The notes under the pieces are model-generated. The model saw only the letters and a list, made by a program, of their open reading frames with translations, made no database searches and had not been told where the DNA came from. Below are positions 1 to 8,506 of a DNA stretch of 64,000 nt, piece by piece; the first letter of the stretch is position 1; every line of letters starts with the position of its first letter. The stretch covers positions 1 to 64,000 of the forward strand of contig NZ_JABBNI010000017.1 in NCBI RefSeq assembly GCF_012926525.1, in the 5' to 3' direction. The DNA is from Clostridium muellerianum (GTDB lineage: Bacteria > Bacillota > Clostridia > Clostridiales > Clostridiaceae). The position numbers were made by a program, and so were the translations under genes.

Positions 1-102
1 TTGTTTGGTGAGAGATTCAATTATAACATGAAATAGGGGGTCATTGTTTTTTTATTTAAAAAACTCTGTAACCCTTGATATATAAAGAAAATTTATAAAA
101 AT

Positions 103-123
103 AGTGTAAAAAAATTTTACACT
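103..123. promoter_or_regulatory. Perfect palindrome upstream of the ABC exporter operon
   Basis: AGTGTAAAA and TTTTACACT are exact inverted 9-mers separated by 3 A residues, ending 26 bases before the ATG of the first ABC gene. The symmetry and place suggest an operator, but no adjacent regulator is visible. An AT-rich hairpin in the leader is the alternative. Confidence 0.4.
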
Positions 124-149
124 AACAGTTAATTAAGGGGAGGATTACT

Positions 150-1925
150 ATGAGAATAAATGCCAAAGTAGAAAAAAGTAGTTTGGTTCAACAGAATGAG
201 AATTATAATCAAGGTATATGGAAATCATTTTTTCATCTGTGCCTCTATGCTAAACTTCCTATTGTCTTGATTTTGGTGTACTGTGCAGTAGCAATGGGGT
301 CATCAAAATTAATGCTGTTGATACCAGATAAAACAGGACAACTATTTGCAGGTAATGTAAGTTCAAAACTTGTATTTACAGTTATTGCACTTCAGATTAC
401 TGGCAGCTTAATTTCACAAGTTGTTATATTAATTCTACAAATTGTAAATGCAAAAATAGATCGTAATTTTCGAAATGTATTGTGGAAAAAGTTGTTATCA
501 TTGAAACCTGCGTTTTTTGACAGAATTCCAGCAGTTAGTTTAATTAGCCGTATTACTGGCGATACGCAAAATTTACGTAGTTTTATTATGGATATTATTA
601 TACAAGAATTAATTAATATATATACTTTTTACATTACTCTGTCTAAAATTTCACAATATGATAAAAGTTTAATGTATATTTTGCTCGTATTTATCCCTAT
701 ATCCTTTTTAATAGCTTTTTTCTTTGGAAGATTATTTATGAGGGTATCTATAAAGGTACGTGATAATGTTTCTAATTTAACCGGATTTTTGAGCGAATTG
801 ATTAATTGCATTCCACTTATAAAATCATTTAATAAGGAAAAGTATGAAAGTAAACGTGGTAATGCTGTAATAGATGATTTATATAAGGCAAATCGCAGTC
901 AAGTATATGTTGATTTATTAAGATCACCTATAAATACAGCAGTTTCATTATCACAGCAAGTTATATTAGTGCTTGTGGGTATTCCTTTCTTGAAGAGCGG
1001 AAAGTTGGACGTCGCTGGATGGTATGCATTCTACATGTATGCAATAACCTTGCTCACCGAAATCATGGGTAAATCCCAGAAATGGCAGGACATCAAAGCT
1101 GTACAGGGTTCTGTATATCGTATATCAAAAGTTTTAGAAGAACCTGCAGAAGGTATAGAATCTTATGAAAAGGAAGTAATGGAGTCAGGAGATATTATTA
1201 TTGATAAGGTAACTTTTGGATATGACAAGACGGATATTTTTAAAGAAATCTCCTTTACGATTCCGGAGAAAAAAACAACTGCAATTGTGGGAGGTAGTGG
1301 TGCTGGAAAGACCACAATATTGAAATTGATAGAACGCTTTTATCAACCTAGAGGAGGTCGCATTCTTTTTCATGGAAAATCAATTGATGAATATGATATT
1401 AAGAGCTGGAGAGCCAATATTGCCTATGTGTGCCAGGAAGTTTCTATGATGTCAGGTACCATTCGAGAAAATATGGTTTATGGTGTAAAGCGGGATGTTT
1501 CAGAACAGGAACTGATGGAGGCGGCTAAGCTTGCTAATGCTTATGATTTTATTCAGAAACAACCAAAGGGATTTGATACTCAAGTTGGTCAGTTTGGTTG
1601 CAGGCTTTCTGGGGGTCAGCGACAAAGAATTTGTATTGCCCGTGCATTTTTACACAATTCAAAATATTTGGTTTTAGATGAGCCTACTTCAAATTTGGAT
1701 GTTGTTTCTGCAGCGGAAGTTGTTAAAGGTATTGAGAACTTGAAGCGTGGCAGAACAGTGTTGGTGGTTGCACATGATACAAAGGCAGTTATGAATGCAG
1801 ATAATATCATAGTCTTTAATGATGATGGATCTGTATCTTCAGGTTCACATAATGAACTTTTGATATGTAATTCCTTTTATCGTAGTATGGTAAAAAGGCA
1901 AAGGGGTGGTATAAAAGATGAATAG
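150..1925 (+). CDS. ABC exporter half-transporter, TMD-NBD fusion (first subunit)
   Basis: A 591-residue type IV ABC exporter half: an N-terminal transmembrane domain (hydrophobic stretches near 35-57, 73-98, 170-193, 268-283) fused to an ATPase domain. The ATPase has Walker A GGSGAGKTT at 381-389, signature LSGGQRQR at 486-493, Walker B/D-loop YLVLDEPTSNLD near 506-517 and the switch histidine in AHD near 541, so the site looks catalytically complete. The start is supported by GGGGAGG 8 bases upstream. It overlaps the next gene, also a half-transporter, by 8 bases, which points to a heterodimer. The substrate cannot be read from sequence; drugs, peptides or lipids are all exported by this family. 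There is no peptidase C39 domain, so it is not a classical bacteriocin-processing exporter. Confidence 0.9.
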   Translation: MRINAKVEKSSLVQQNENYNQGIWKSFFHLCLYAKLPIVLILVYCAVAMGSSKLMLLIPDKTGQLFAGNVSSKLVFTVIALQITGSLISQVVILILQIVNAKIDRNFRNVLWKKLLSLKPAFFDRIPAVSLISRITGDTQNLRSFIMDIIIQELINIYTFYITLSKISQYDKSLMYILLVFIPISFLIAFFFGRLFMRVSIKVRDNVSNLTGFLSELINCIPLIKSFNKEKYESKRGNAVIDDLYKANRSQVYVDLLRSPINTAVSLSQQVILVLVGIPFLKSGKLDVAGWYAFYMYAITLLTEIMGKSQKWQDIKAVQGSVYRISKVLEEPAEGIESYEKEVMESGDIIIDKVTFGYDKTDIFKEISFTIPEKKTTAIVGGSGAGKTTILKLIERFYQPRGGRILFHGKSIDEYDIKSWRANIAYVCQEVSMMSGTIRENMVYGVKRDVSEQELMEAAKLANAYDFIQKQPKGFDTQVGQFGCRLSGGQRQRICIARAFLHNSKYLVLDEPTSNLDVVSAAEVVKGIENLKRGRTVLVVAHDTKAVMNADNIIVFNDDGSVSSGSHNELLICNSFYRSMVKRQRGGIKDE

Positions 1926-3648
1926 CAACAAGAATAAAAAAAATCAGCATAATTCATGGAAAGCATTTTTTAAATTTTATAAAAATGTAAAATTACCATG
2001 GTTGCTTTATCTTGGAACTTTTATATTAAGTTTTGGAGTGACAAAAGTTAATCTTATGCTTGTACCATATACAACACGTTTGTATCAAGGTGAAATTGGG
2101 AAGGAAAATTTTTTGAAGGGTTTTGTGATTTGGACATTAGTCAGTGCTGCAGTGTCGCTAGCTTATTCAGTTGTGTGGGGATTTTGTAAAATTATTTCCT
2201 ATAGAAATACAAGAAAAGTTTTATGGGAGAAAATACTTCGCATACCAGTGTTTGTATATGACAGGGAACAGCCTCAGGGATTGATTTCAAGAATTACTAA
2301 CGATGTGGAACTAGCAGTTAATGCTCCGGGTTGTGTTGCAACATTTTTTAGTTCCTTATATGGAATAACAATGGCGTATATTGAAATGAACAAAATATAT
2401 CCTACTCTCGCTAAACTAATACTTTATGTAATTCCAGTGGCCATTATCGTTATTATGATTAATGGAAAAATGCAATTTAAAATTAATTTTGTTGTACAGA
2501 ATGCATTTTCTGAAATTACTAATTTCTTTGGAGAACGTTTGAACAATATGAAGCTTATAAAGAGTATGAGTACCGAGGATGAAGAATATAAAAAAGGGAT
2601 TATGGCTAGCCAGATAAAATATAAAGCAGATGTTTTAGCAGGAATATTGTTTACTCTTCAGCTTCCAATTGGATATATAGTACAGTATACTATTATGGTT
2701 ATTGTTTTTTTGGGGGGAGCATATTATGTTCGTTCTGGGCAGATGAAGATAGATGGTTTGGTTGCTTTCTACAATTATTCCATGATTCTCATACCGTCCT
2801 TCTTTGAAATTGTAACTCAATGGCAGTCAATTAAGAATTCACAAGGTGGTTGTGCAAAGATTATTTCATTAATGCAAGAAGAGGAAGAAAAACAAGAGGG
2901 TACAGTATCTATGCAGGTACCTGATGAGAATCTTGCATTTGAAAAGGTATCTTTTGCTTATGATGAAGGCAGCGAAATACTTTCTGATATTAGTTTTATT
3001 GTTCCAAAGGGTAAAGTCACTGCCATTGTCGGTGAAAATGGATCTGGTAAAACTACTATATTTAAATTACTTGAACGCTACTATAAACCAAAGAGCGGAA
3101 GTTTAAAATTTGGTTCTAAAGACATTGCAAATATTAAATTGAATGAATGGAGAGATGCAATTGGCTATGTTTCACAAAATAGTCAGCTGATTTCTGGAAC
3201 TATTCGTGATAATATTGCCTATGGAGCTTCAAATGGATATACAGAAGAAGCAATCATTAGAGCAGCTAAGCTTGCCAATGCTTATGACTTTATTCAAAGC
3301 TTTGAAAAAGGACTGGATACAGAAGTTGGTGAATATGGAGAGAAGCTTTCAGGTGGTCAGAGACAGAGGATTGCCATTGCAAGGGCTATCATGAAGGATC
3401 CTGATTATTTGATGCTAGATGAGTCAACAAGTAGTCTTGATGTAGTTAGTGAAGCAGAGGTTGTAAAAGGACTGAAAAATCTTATGGATGGACGTACAAC
3501 TTTGATGATTAGCCATGATATGGAGATGGTGAAAAAAGCAGATCATATTGTTGTCATAAAGGATGGAAATGTTGAGGCACAAGGACATTATGATGATATT
3601 ATAAAGACTAGTGAATCCTTGAAAAAGTACACGATGGCACAAGTATAA
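1918..3648 (+). CDS. ABC exporter half-transporter, TMD-NBD fusion (second subunit)
   Basis: A 576-residue partner of the preceding ABC half-transporter, with the same order of domains. Walker A GENGSGKTT is at 372-380, signature LSGGQRQR at 477-484, Walker B YLMLDE near 497-502 and the switch histidine in ISHD near 531-534. Both ATP sites of the presumed heterodimer look consensus, unlike the many heterodimers with one degenerate site; only the usual Pro after the Walker B Glu is replaced by Ser (DES). The ATG lies inside the end of the upstream gene, so translational coupling is likely. A strong terminator follows 40 bases after the stop, which closes a two-gene operon. Confidence 0.9.
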   Translation: MNSNKNKKNQHNSWKAFFKFYKNVKLPWLLYLGTFILSFGVTKVNLMLVPYTTRLYQGEIGKENFLKGFVIWTLVSAAVSLAYSVVWGFCKIISYRNTRKVLWEKILRIPVFVYDREQPQGLISRITNDVELAVNAPGCVATFFSSLYGITMAYIEMNKIYPTLAKLILYVIPVAIIVIMINGKMQFKINFVVQNAFSEITNFFGERLNNMKLIKSMSTEDEEYKKGIMASQIKYKADVLAGILFTLQLPIGYIVQYTIMVIVFLGGAYYVRSGQMKIDGLVAFYNYSMILIPSFFEIVTQWQSIKNSQGGCAKIISLMQEEEEKQEGTVSMQVPDENLAFEKVSFAYDEGSEILSDISFIVPKGKVTAIVGENGSGKTTIFKLLERYYKPKSGSLKFGSKDIANIKLNEWRDAIGYVSQNSQLISGTIRDNIAYGASNGYTEEAIIRAAKLANAYDFIQSFEKGLDTEVGEYGEKLSGGQRQRIAIARAIMKDPDYLMLDESTSSLDVVSEAEVVKGLKNLMDGRTTLMISHDMEMVKKADHIVVIKDGNVEAQGHYDDIIKTSESLKKYTMAQV

Positions 3649-3687
3649 TACAAAAAATTTTATTTCTTAAATTAAAAAACTTTCTTT

Positions 3688-3729
3688 AAAGTAATTTACG
3701 TCACTAAGTAAATTACTTTGGCCTTTTTT
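3688..3729 (+). terminator. Intrinsic terminator of the ABC exporter operon
   Basis: A perfect 12-bp stem (AAAGTAATTTAC with GTAAATTACTTT) around an 8-nt loop, followed by GGCC and a T-run. It lies just after the second ABC gene. Confidence 0.8.
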
Positions 3730-3771
3730 AATGAATATTATTTATAATTTATATATGAGGAGATTGAGACA

Positions 3772-4641
3772 ATGGAGAATGAATATGATATTGCAATTGT
3801 AGGAACTGGCCCTGCAGGACTATCAGCTGCTATTAATGCTAAGATAAGAAATAAAAGCATAATAGTATTTGGAAATAAGGATTTAAGTAGCAAGTTAATA
3901 AAAGCACCCAAAATAAATAATTATTTAGGCTTTTATGGTATAACTGGTAAACAGTTAAAAGAAAGCTTTGAAGCACACATTAGTAATATGAAGGTAAATA
4001 TTACAGAGGAAAGAGTAAATGCAATTTATTCTGTTGGAAATTATTTTGTTCTTATGGTAAATAACAAATGCTATGAAGTAAAGGTGGTTATTATTGCAAC
4101 AGGTATGGAGTACACAAAACCTATAAAGGGAGAAGAAGAGTTCCTTGGAAGAGGTGTAGGATATTGTGCAACCTGTGATGCACAATTGTATAAGGATAAA
4201 GTAGTTACAATTATAGGATATACAAAGAAAGATGAGGAAGAAGCTAACTATGTAAATGAGTTTGCATCGAAATTGTACTATATACCAATGTATCATAGTG
4301 ACTACAACTTAAAAAGTGAAATAGAAATTGTAAAAGATAAACCAATTGAAATATCAGGACAAGATAAAGTTAATAAGCTTATATTAAAATCATCTGAAAT
4401 TTTAACTGATGGAGTATTTGTTTTGAAGGAAAGTGTTTCACCAGCACAGCTTGTCCCAGGCCTTATAACAGAGGGAGAGCATATAAAGGTTAATAGGGAT
4501 ATGAGTACCAATATAAAAGGCTGTTTTGCAGCTGGTGATTGTACCGGAACCCCATATCAATTCATGAAGGCAGCAGGTGAGGGCTTAGTTGCAGCATTAA
4601 GTGCGGTGTCATATATAGATTCTAATAGTGAATTGTATTGA
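3772..4641 (+). CDS. Thioredoxin-reductase-like flavoprotein, probably ferredoxin-dependent (FFTR type)
   Basis: A 289-residue member of the low-molecular-weight thioredoxin reductase fold. Seen: FAD dinucleotide motif GTGPAG at 11-16, redox motif CATC near 136-139, and the C-terminal FAD motif GDC near 254-256 followed by QFMKAAGEG. The NADPH site normally carries GxGxxA and then HRRxxxR. Here the first is GYTKKD and there is no HRR motif; the region reads PMYHSDYNL. Loss of both motifs is the known hallmark of ferredoxin-dependent flavin thioredoxin reductases of clostridia, so the electron donor is inferred to be ferredoxin rather than NADPH. A GAGG site precedes the ATG. It stands alone, with no thioredoxin gene next to it. 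An ordinary TrxB is the less likely alternative. Confidence 0.8.
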   Translation: MENEYDIAIVGTGPAGLSAAINAKIRNKSIIVFGNKDLSSKLIKAPKINNYLGFYGITGKQLKESFEAHISNMKVNITEERVNAIYSVGNYFVLMVNNKCYEVKVVIIATGMEYTKPIKGEEEFLGRGVGYCATCDAQLYKDKVVTIIGYTKKDEEEANYVNEFASKLYYIPMYHSDYNLKSEIEIVKDKPIEISGQDKVNKLILKSSEILTDGVFVLKESVSPAQLVPGLITEGEHIKVNRDMSTNIKGCFAAGDCTGTPYQFMKAAGEGLVAALSAVSYIDSNSELY

Positions 4642-4781
4642 TGCTAAAGTACAGTATAGGTATATGAAAGAAAATAGAATGCATCTTCTTTTATTTGTTA
4701 GGACTAAAAAGTTCAATTCATGTGATACTGTAAATACAATATAAAAACAGGATATAGGTAGTGAGTCATTTTTTAAAGCCT

Positions 4782-4828
4782 AGAAAAAGGAGCTGTCGCA
4801 CTAACTTTTTAGTGGGATAGCCCTTCTA
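4782..4828. terminator. Imperfect hairpin, likely bidirectional terminator
   Basis: AGGAGCTGTCGCACTA pairs with TAGTGGGATAGCCCTT through G-U pairs and small bulges. It lies between convergent genes (flavoprotein on +, Uma2 gene on -). On the minus strand the stem is followed by CTTTTTCT, so it best fits the end of the Uma2 gene. Confidence 0.5.
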
Positions 4829-4887
4829 AAACTTTTTGGTGGCAGAAGTTTCAAACTGGAATTGATGAAATATTGAATTTTCTAGAT

Positions 4888-5448
4888 TTATTCAAAGATA
4901 TCTTTCAAATTTATTTTCAATCCATTAAAAGTAGCCGATTCAAATTCTTCTTCGTTTTTGTAAACACCAAATTGTTCATAAAGACCTTTCTTATTTAGAG
5001 AGTATAAGGAGGTAGTTTTAATTTTGGGATTTACTATCCAATATTCTTTTACACCAAATCGTTGATATAAATTCATTTTTGTAACCAAATCATGAGCTTC
5101 ATTTGATGGACTTAAAATCTCTACAATTAATGTAGGTATTCCAATATAGTTTTTATCATTGAGTCCACTTTTATCGCAAATTATACTTATATCTGGGATA
5201 ACCTTTCTTGGATATTCGGTTTGCTCATTCTTTAATATAATATCAAAAGGAGCTATAAAAGGCTTGCAACTTTTGTTTTTAAAAAAAATATTGAATTCAG
5301 TAGCAATATTAATAGCTACAATTTGATGGATTTTTGATGGTGATGCTTGGTTATAAACAATCCCATCAATATATTCCAATAGTTCCTCTGTATTTTCGTC
5401 CATATTTATAAATTCATCATATGTAATATGTTTTGGCTCAGTTAACAT
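4888..5448 (-). CDS. Uma2 family (DUF820) PD-(D/E)XK-fold protein
   Basis: A 186-residue protein with the recognisable Uma2/DUF820 core: PDISIICD, then PTLIVEILSPSN, then YQRFGVKEYWIVNP. The Asp of PDI and the Glu of VEI are the acidic positions of a restriction-endonuclease-like fold. The family is annotated as putative nuclease, is very abundant in cyanobacteria and occurs sporadically in Firmicutes; its biological role is unsettled. GAGGTG lies about 10 bases before the ATG, and an in-frame stop just upstream fixes the start. It is monocistronic and convergent with the flavoprotein gene. Confidence 0.8.
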   Translation of the reverse strand: MLTEPKHITYDEFINMDENTEELLEYIDGIVYNQASPSKIHQIVAINIATEFNIFFKNKSCKPFIAPFDIILKNEQTEYPRKVIPDISIICDKSGLNDKNYIGIPTLIVEILSPSNEAHDLVTKMNLYQRFGVKEYWIVNPKIKTTSLYSLNKKGLYEQFGVYKNEEEFESATFNGLKINLKDIFE

Positions 5449-5460
5449 ATAATCAAATCA

Positions 5461-5781
5461 CCTCAATATATAAAATTATATCAAGCTCAGCTGATGCTTC
5501 GCAAGTTCCACAGGGAGTGGTTAATAATTTATTATTATTTGTTTGAACATATTATATATTTACTCATTCTATATAATATTTCCTTACATTTTAACAATTA
5601 GTCTGTACATACATGTGGCTTGGAATTACACTATAGAAGAATTATACCATATAACTAATGTACACATAACTACTTAAAAATATTTAATGAACTAAAGCTT
5701 GTATGTTGACAAACTTCATAAATTAAATTACACTAAAATAGTCCATAAATGGACTATTTTATAATAAAAGGAGTTTTTTAT
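5461..5781. other. Intergenic gap with a diverged copy of a spacer repeat
   Basis: No gene is visible. Around 5483-5540 the segment resembles the spacer at 11750-11815: both have an AGCTCAGC/AGTTCAGC-like start, a GCTTC block, an inverted-repeat core and then GTTAATAATTT-like sequence. Here the core is degraded (CCACAGGGAGTGG), whereas the 11.77 kb copy is a perfect GC palindrome. The remainder is AT-rich upstream sequence of the efflux gene. Confidence 0.4.
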
Positions 5782-6105
5782 ATGGAATGGATTTATTTAA
5801 TTCTTGCAATTTTATTTGAAATCACGGCAACAACTTTGATGAAAATGTCTTATGGATTTACTAAAATACTGCCAACAATAGGAACATTTTTAGGCTACAT
5901 AATATGCTTTAGTTGTTTTTCTATGGCATTAAAAAAAATAGATATAAGTGTAGCATATGCTGTATGGTCTGCAACCGGATTAATTGTACTATCAACAATT
6001 GGAATATTTGTTTTTAAAGAAAGCATTAGTGTTCTAAAAGTAGTATCTTTAGCCTTTATTGTATTAGGAGTTATTGGACTAAACTTAAGTGGAGTAAGCC
6101 ATTAA
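5782..6105 (+). CDS. Small multidrug resistance (SMR/EmrE-like) efflux protein
   Basis: A 107-residue, four-helix SMR transporter. The chosen start is ATG 5782, because AAAGGAG lies 8 bases before it; the open frame extends further upstream without support. The essential membrane glutamate is Glu13 in ILFEITATTLMK (Glu14 in EmrE). The conserved YAVWSATG and the FKE between helices 3 and 4 are also present. Members work as dual-topology dimers exchanging protons for quaternary ammonium or guanidinium compounds. A MarR-type regulator follows 48 bases downstream, suggesting a drug-responsive unit. The gene is not preceded by a guanidine riboswitch that I can recognise. Confidence 0.88.
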   Translation: MEWIYLILAILFEITATTLMKMSYGFTKILPTIGTFLGYIICFSCFSMALKKIDISVAYAVWSATGLIVLSTIGIFVFKESISVLKVVSLAFIVLGVIGLNLSGVSH

Positions 6106-6153
6106 TTTGATTAAGATACACTATTTAATAATAAAAGAAAGAGTGAATGAAAA

Positions 6154-6600
6154 GTGGATAGTAGAGAGAAAATTAATGATCAGATAGATAGTTATTATGA
6201 TTTGTGGTTTAAGATAAATGATGTATATAGTGATTGGGCAAAAAGACATCATATTCAGGAAAACATTTTGTTTGCTTTGCATGTTATAAATAGTGCAGTG
6301 CCATATTGTACACAAAGCCAAATTTGTAATAAGTTATATTTGCCTAAGCAAACAGTATCTCAGATGCTATCTGGGCTTGAAAAAGATGGGTATATATCTA
6401 AAGAAACAAATCCCGAAGATCGTAGAAACAAGATTATTAAATTTACTGAAAAAGGGGAATGCTTTGCAAAGCGTATTCTTGAAGAAATGAAATCAGCAGA
6501 AATTGAAGCCTTTAGTGAGCTGTCGGAAAAGCAACGCAGCACTATAATAGAAGGTCTTGCTTTGTTAAATAATGCGTTAATTAAAAGTTTTTCCAAATGA
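6154..6600 (+). CDS. MarR family transcriptional regulator
   Basis: A 148-residue winged-helix regulator. The helix-turn-helix region reads NKLYLPKQTVSQMLSGLEKDG and the wing carries PEDRRNKI, the classic MarR DxRxxx motif. Translation appears to start at GTG 6154; upstream there is a weak GAAAGAG site. It lies directly behind the SMR efflux gene in the same direction, so it probably controls that pump and itself by ligand-relieved repression (inference). Confidence 0.85.
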   Translation: MDSREKINDQIDSYYDLWFKINDVYSDWAKRHHIQENILFALHVINSAVPYCTQSQICNKLYLPKQTVSQMLSGLEKDGYISKETNPEDRRNKIIKFTEKGECFAKRILEEMKSAEIEAFSELSEKQRSTIIEGLALLNNALIKSFSK

Positions 6601-6935
6601 AGTTGATAAAATGTATATTTTGATATATAATATTTGATAGTAGATAGATTTCAAAAAAAGAGAGGTATTTTTGTGAGTGTTTAGTATCTAAAATAGGTAA
6701 CTTAATATTAATTCTAAAATTGAGGGTGTAGTACCTTTAATTGTTATGGAATTAATTACTATTTATAGATACGAGTCCACGAAACTACTTTGGGGTTTAT
6801 TACCCTTTATTAAGAGAGCAATTGAAGCTGTGGAGTATCCATGGCTTTTTTTATTTTATAATAAACAATGTAGATTGAGAATGAAATCTATCTAGGTTTC
6901 GTTGACTTGAATAAAGTTAAGGAAGGAATTTTAGA
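6601..6935. other. Intergenic leader region ending in a terminator
   Basis: There is no supported gene in these 335 bases. A strong terminator sits at 6826-6858, after the MarR gene and before the MutS2-like relic. The 225 bases before it contain short complementary segments but no riboswitch or T-box I can recognise. The region may simply be the long 3' end of the MarR transcript. Confidence 0.4.
6826..6858 (+). terminator. Intrinsic terminator
   Basis: AGCTGTGGA pairs with TCCATGGCT (two G-U pairs) around a GTA loop, then TTTTTTATTTT. It is a strong candidate terminator for the MarR transcript or an unrecognised leader. Confidence 0.7.
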
Positions 6936-7827
6936 ATGGATAACACAACATTAGAAAAACTACATTATTATGAATTAAAGGAAATAGTAAAGGAATATTG
7001 TTCAAGTGGCTTGGGCAAAGCCTTATTAGATAAACTAGAACCTATTTGTAGATATAGGCGATAACCAAAGTATAGAAAATGCTTTGAGTACTTTTTCCTC
7101 TCATGTGAAGAACTTAGCAGATATAATAAGAGAAAGCAATAAATCAACATTATTATTATTTGATGAAATTGGTAGTGGTACAGAACCAAATGAAGGTGCA
7201 GCTTTAGCCATAGCTATTTTAGAAGAATTGTATCATAAAGGATGTATAATAGTAGCAACAACCCATTATGGAGAAATTAAAAACTTTTCTTGTCAGCATC
7301 CAGACTTTGAAAATGCAGCTATGGAGTTTAGATGTGATACTTTAGAGCCATTATATAAGCTTAATATAGGAAAAACGGGAGATAGTAATGCTCTTTATAT
7401 ATCAAAGAAAATGGGCATTTCAGATAATATAATTGAAAGAACTAGAAGATATATACAGTGTAAGGATTATAATTATGAATTAATAAGAGAAAGCAAGGTT
7501 AACAAGAAAAAAGACATTCAAGAAGATAAAGGTGGAATATATGAATTTGCGGCAGGAGATAAAGTTCTTTGGATGGATAAGAATGAAAGTGCTATTGTTT
7601 ATAAAGAGAGGGATATCTATAATAATATAACTATTTTATTTAACAAAGAATTTGTTAGTGTAAATTACAGGAGATTAAAATTAGAGATTAAAGCCTCAGA
7701 GCTGTACCCAGAAGGATATGACTTAAATCAATTATTTACTAGCTTTAAGGAAAGAAAGCTTGAAAGAGATATAGAAAGAGGGTCTAAGAAGGCTTTAAAG
7801 GAACTTAAAAAAAGTCATTTAAAGTAG
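6936..7827 (+). pseudogene. MutS2-like mismatch-repair ATPase with a large internal deletion
   Basis: ATG 6936 (with GGAAGG upstream) opens 42 codons that match the start of MutS2-type proteins (MDNTTLEKLHYYELKE...). It then runs out of frame into DIGDNQS, from the Walker B neighbourhood of the same family, at about 7047. The downstream part reads LLLFDEIGSGTEPNEG and IVATTHYGEIKNF and continues to a C-terminal domain without the Smr nuclease module. About 300-400 residues, including Walker A, are missing, and the junction shifts the frame. The product cannot be a working ATPase. The C-terminal frame (7084-7827) has no convincing start or ribosome site. Confidence 0.8.
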
Positions 7828-7838
7828 ATATTTAACTT

Positions 7839-7890
7839 GTTATACCAAATTATGGTATAATATTTTTATTAATTAAGTTGTAACTGTAAT
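7839..7890 (+). promoter_or_regulatory. Promoter-containing spacer repeat (family R4, copy 1)
   Basis: Contains TTATACC and GGTATAA as inverted 7-mers, overlapping a TATAAT -10, then a TTTTTATT stretch and GTTGTAACTGTAA. Closely related stretches occur at 16621-16660 and 18525-18562, each upstream of a different gene. It probably drives the HIT gene. Confidence 0.5.
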
Positions 7891-7925
7891 ATAATGCGAA
7901 GAAAGATTATTTGGGGGGGGATAAT

Positions 7926-8372
7926 ATGCAATGCAAGATGTGTGAACAACAAAAGAACATTACAAATGATCCATATTTTATTATGGAACTTGAAACTGGA
8001 TATGTTATCTTAGGATGGTATCAGAGGTTCAAGGGATATACTGTTTTTAACTGCAAAGAACATGGTCCAGAATTACATAATTTAGAACATGATTTTAAAA
8101 TTAAACACCTTGAAGAAATGTCGATAGTTGCAGAAGCCGTTTCTAATGTGTTTAAGCCAGACAAAATGAATTATGAGTTGCTTGGCAATGGATGCCATCA
8201 CATTCATTGGCATTTGTACCCAAGAGTGAAGGGAGATACTCCTATCATAAGCTCGGTTTATCAACTGCCGAATAGTGTATTGTTTGATGAAACCACAAGA
8301 CCAAGCGATGAAGTAAGAAAAGATTATATAAATAGAATTAAGAATGAAATTGAAAGATTGCTGGCATTGTAA
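7926..8372 (+). CDS. HIT family nucleotide-binding protein
   Basis: A 148-residue histidine-triad protein. The triad motif HHIHWHLYPR, near residues 92-101, carries the nucleophilic histidine of AMP-releasing hydrolases such as Ap4A hydrolases and nucleotidyl phosphoramidases. An N-terminal CKMC pair may bind zinc, as in some HIT enzymes. ATG 7926 is chosen because an 8-G run (a strong Shine-Dalgarno) ends 6 bases before it. It is the first member of the array of single-gene modules. Confidence 0.85.
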   Translation: MQCKMCEQQKNITNDPYFIMELETGYVILGWYQRFKGYTVFNCKEHGPELHNLEHDFKIKHLEEMSIVAEAVSNVFKPDKMNYELLGNGCHHIHWHLYPRVKGDTPIISSVYQLPNSVLFDETTRPSDEVRKDYINRIKNEIERLLAL

Positions 8373-8397
8373 GCATAATTTACAATGCCAGCAATTT
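8358..8397 (+). terminator. Hairpin overlapping the end of the HIT gene
   Basis: A perfect 15-bp stem, TTGCTGGCATTGTAA with its complement at 8380-8394, separated by 7 bases. The left arm includes the last codons and stop of the HIT gene. The T-tract after it is short (ATTTCGC), so termination efficiency is uncertain. Confidence 0.6.
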
Positions 8398-8403
8398 CGC
8401 ATT

Positions 8404-8472
8404 CTTCATATTATTCGTAGTTATTCAGTATCTAGGATAACTGCATTTGTAACTTAATGGGTCAGTTTTTGT
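8404..8472 (+). repeat. Spacer repeat with conserved hairpin (family H, copy 1)
   Basis: TTCATATTATTCGTAG leads into GTAGTTAT, a 12-base loop and ATAACTGC, then TTTGTAACTTAATG and GTCAGTTTTTG. The same layout occurs at 17353-17419 and 19156-19215, where the stem bases differ but stay paired. It lies between the HIT and GNAT genes. Confidence 0.55.
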
Positions 8473-8506
8473 CCCTAGTTATCTATATACAACAAGGAGG
8501 TCACAC

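Noticed and set aside
3955-4296. Minus-strand 113-residue frame in the flavoprotein gene
   Set aside because: It is antisense to the well-conserved FAD protein, with low-complexity hydrophobic composition and no site.
6601-6858. T-box or other riboswitch before the MutS2 relic
   Set aside because: GGGTGTAGTACC at about 6724 recalls a T-box word, but the terminator is about 100 bases further, the AG-box and stem I features are absent, and no aminoacyl gene follows.
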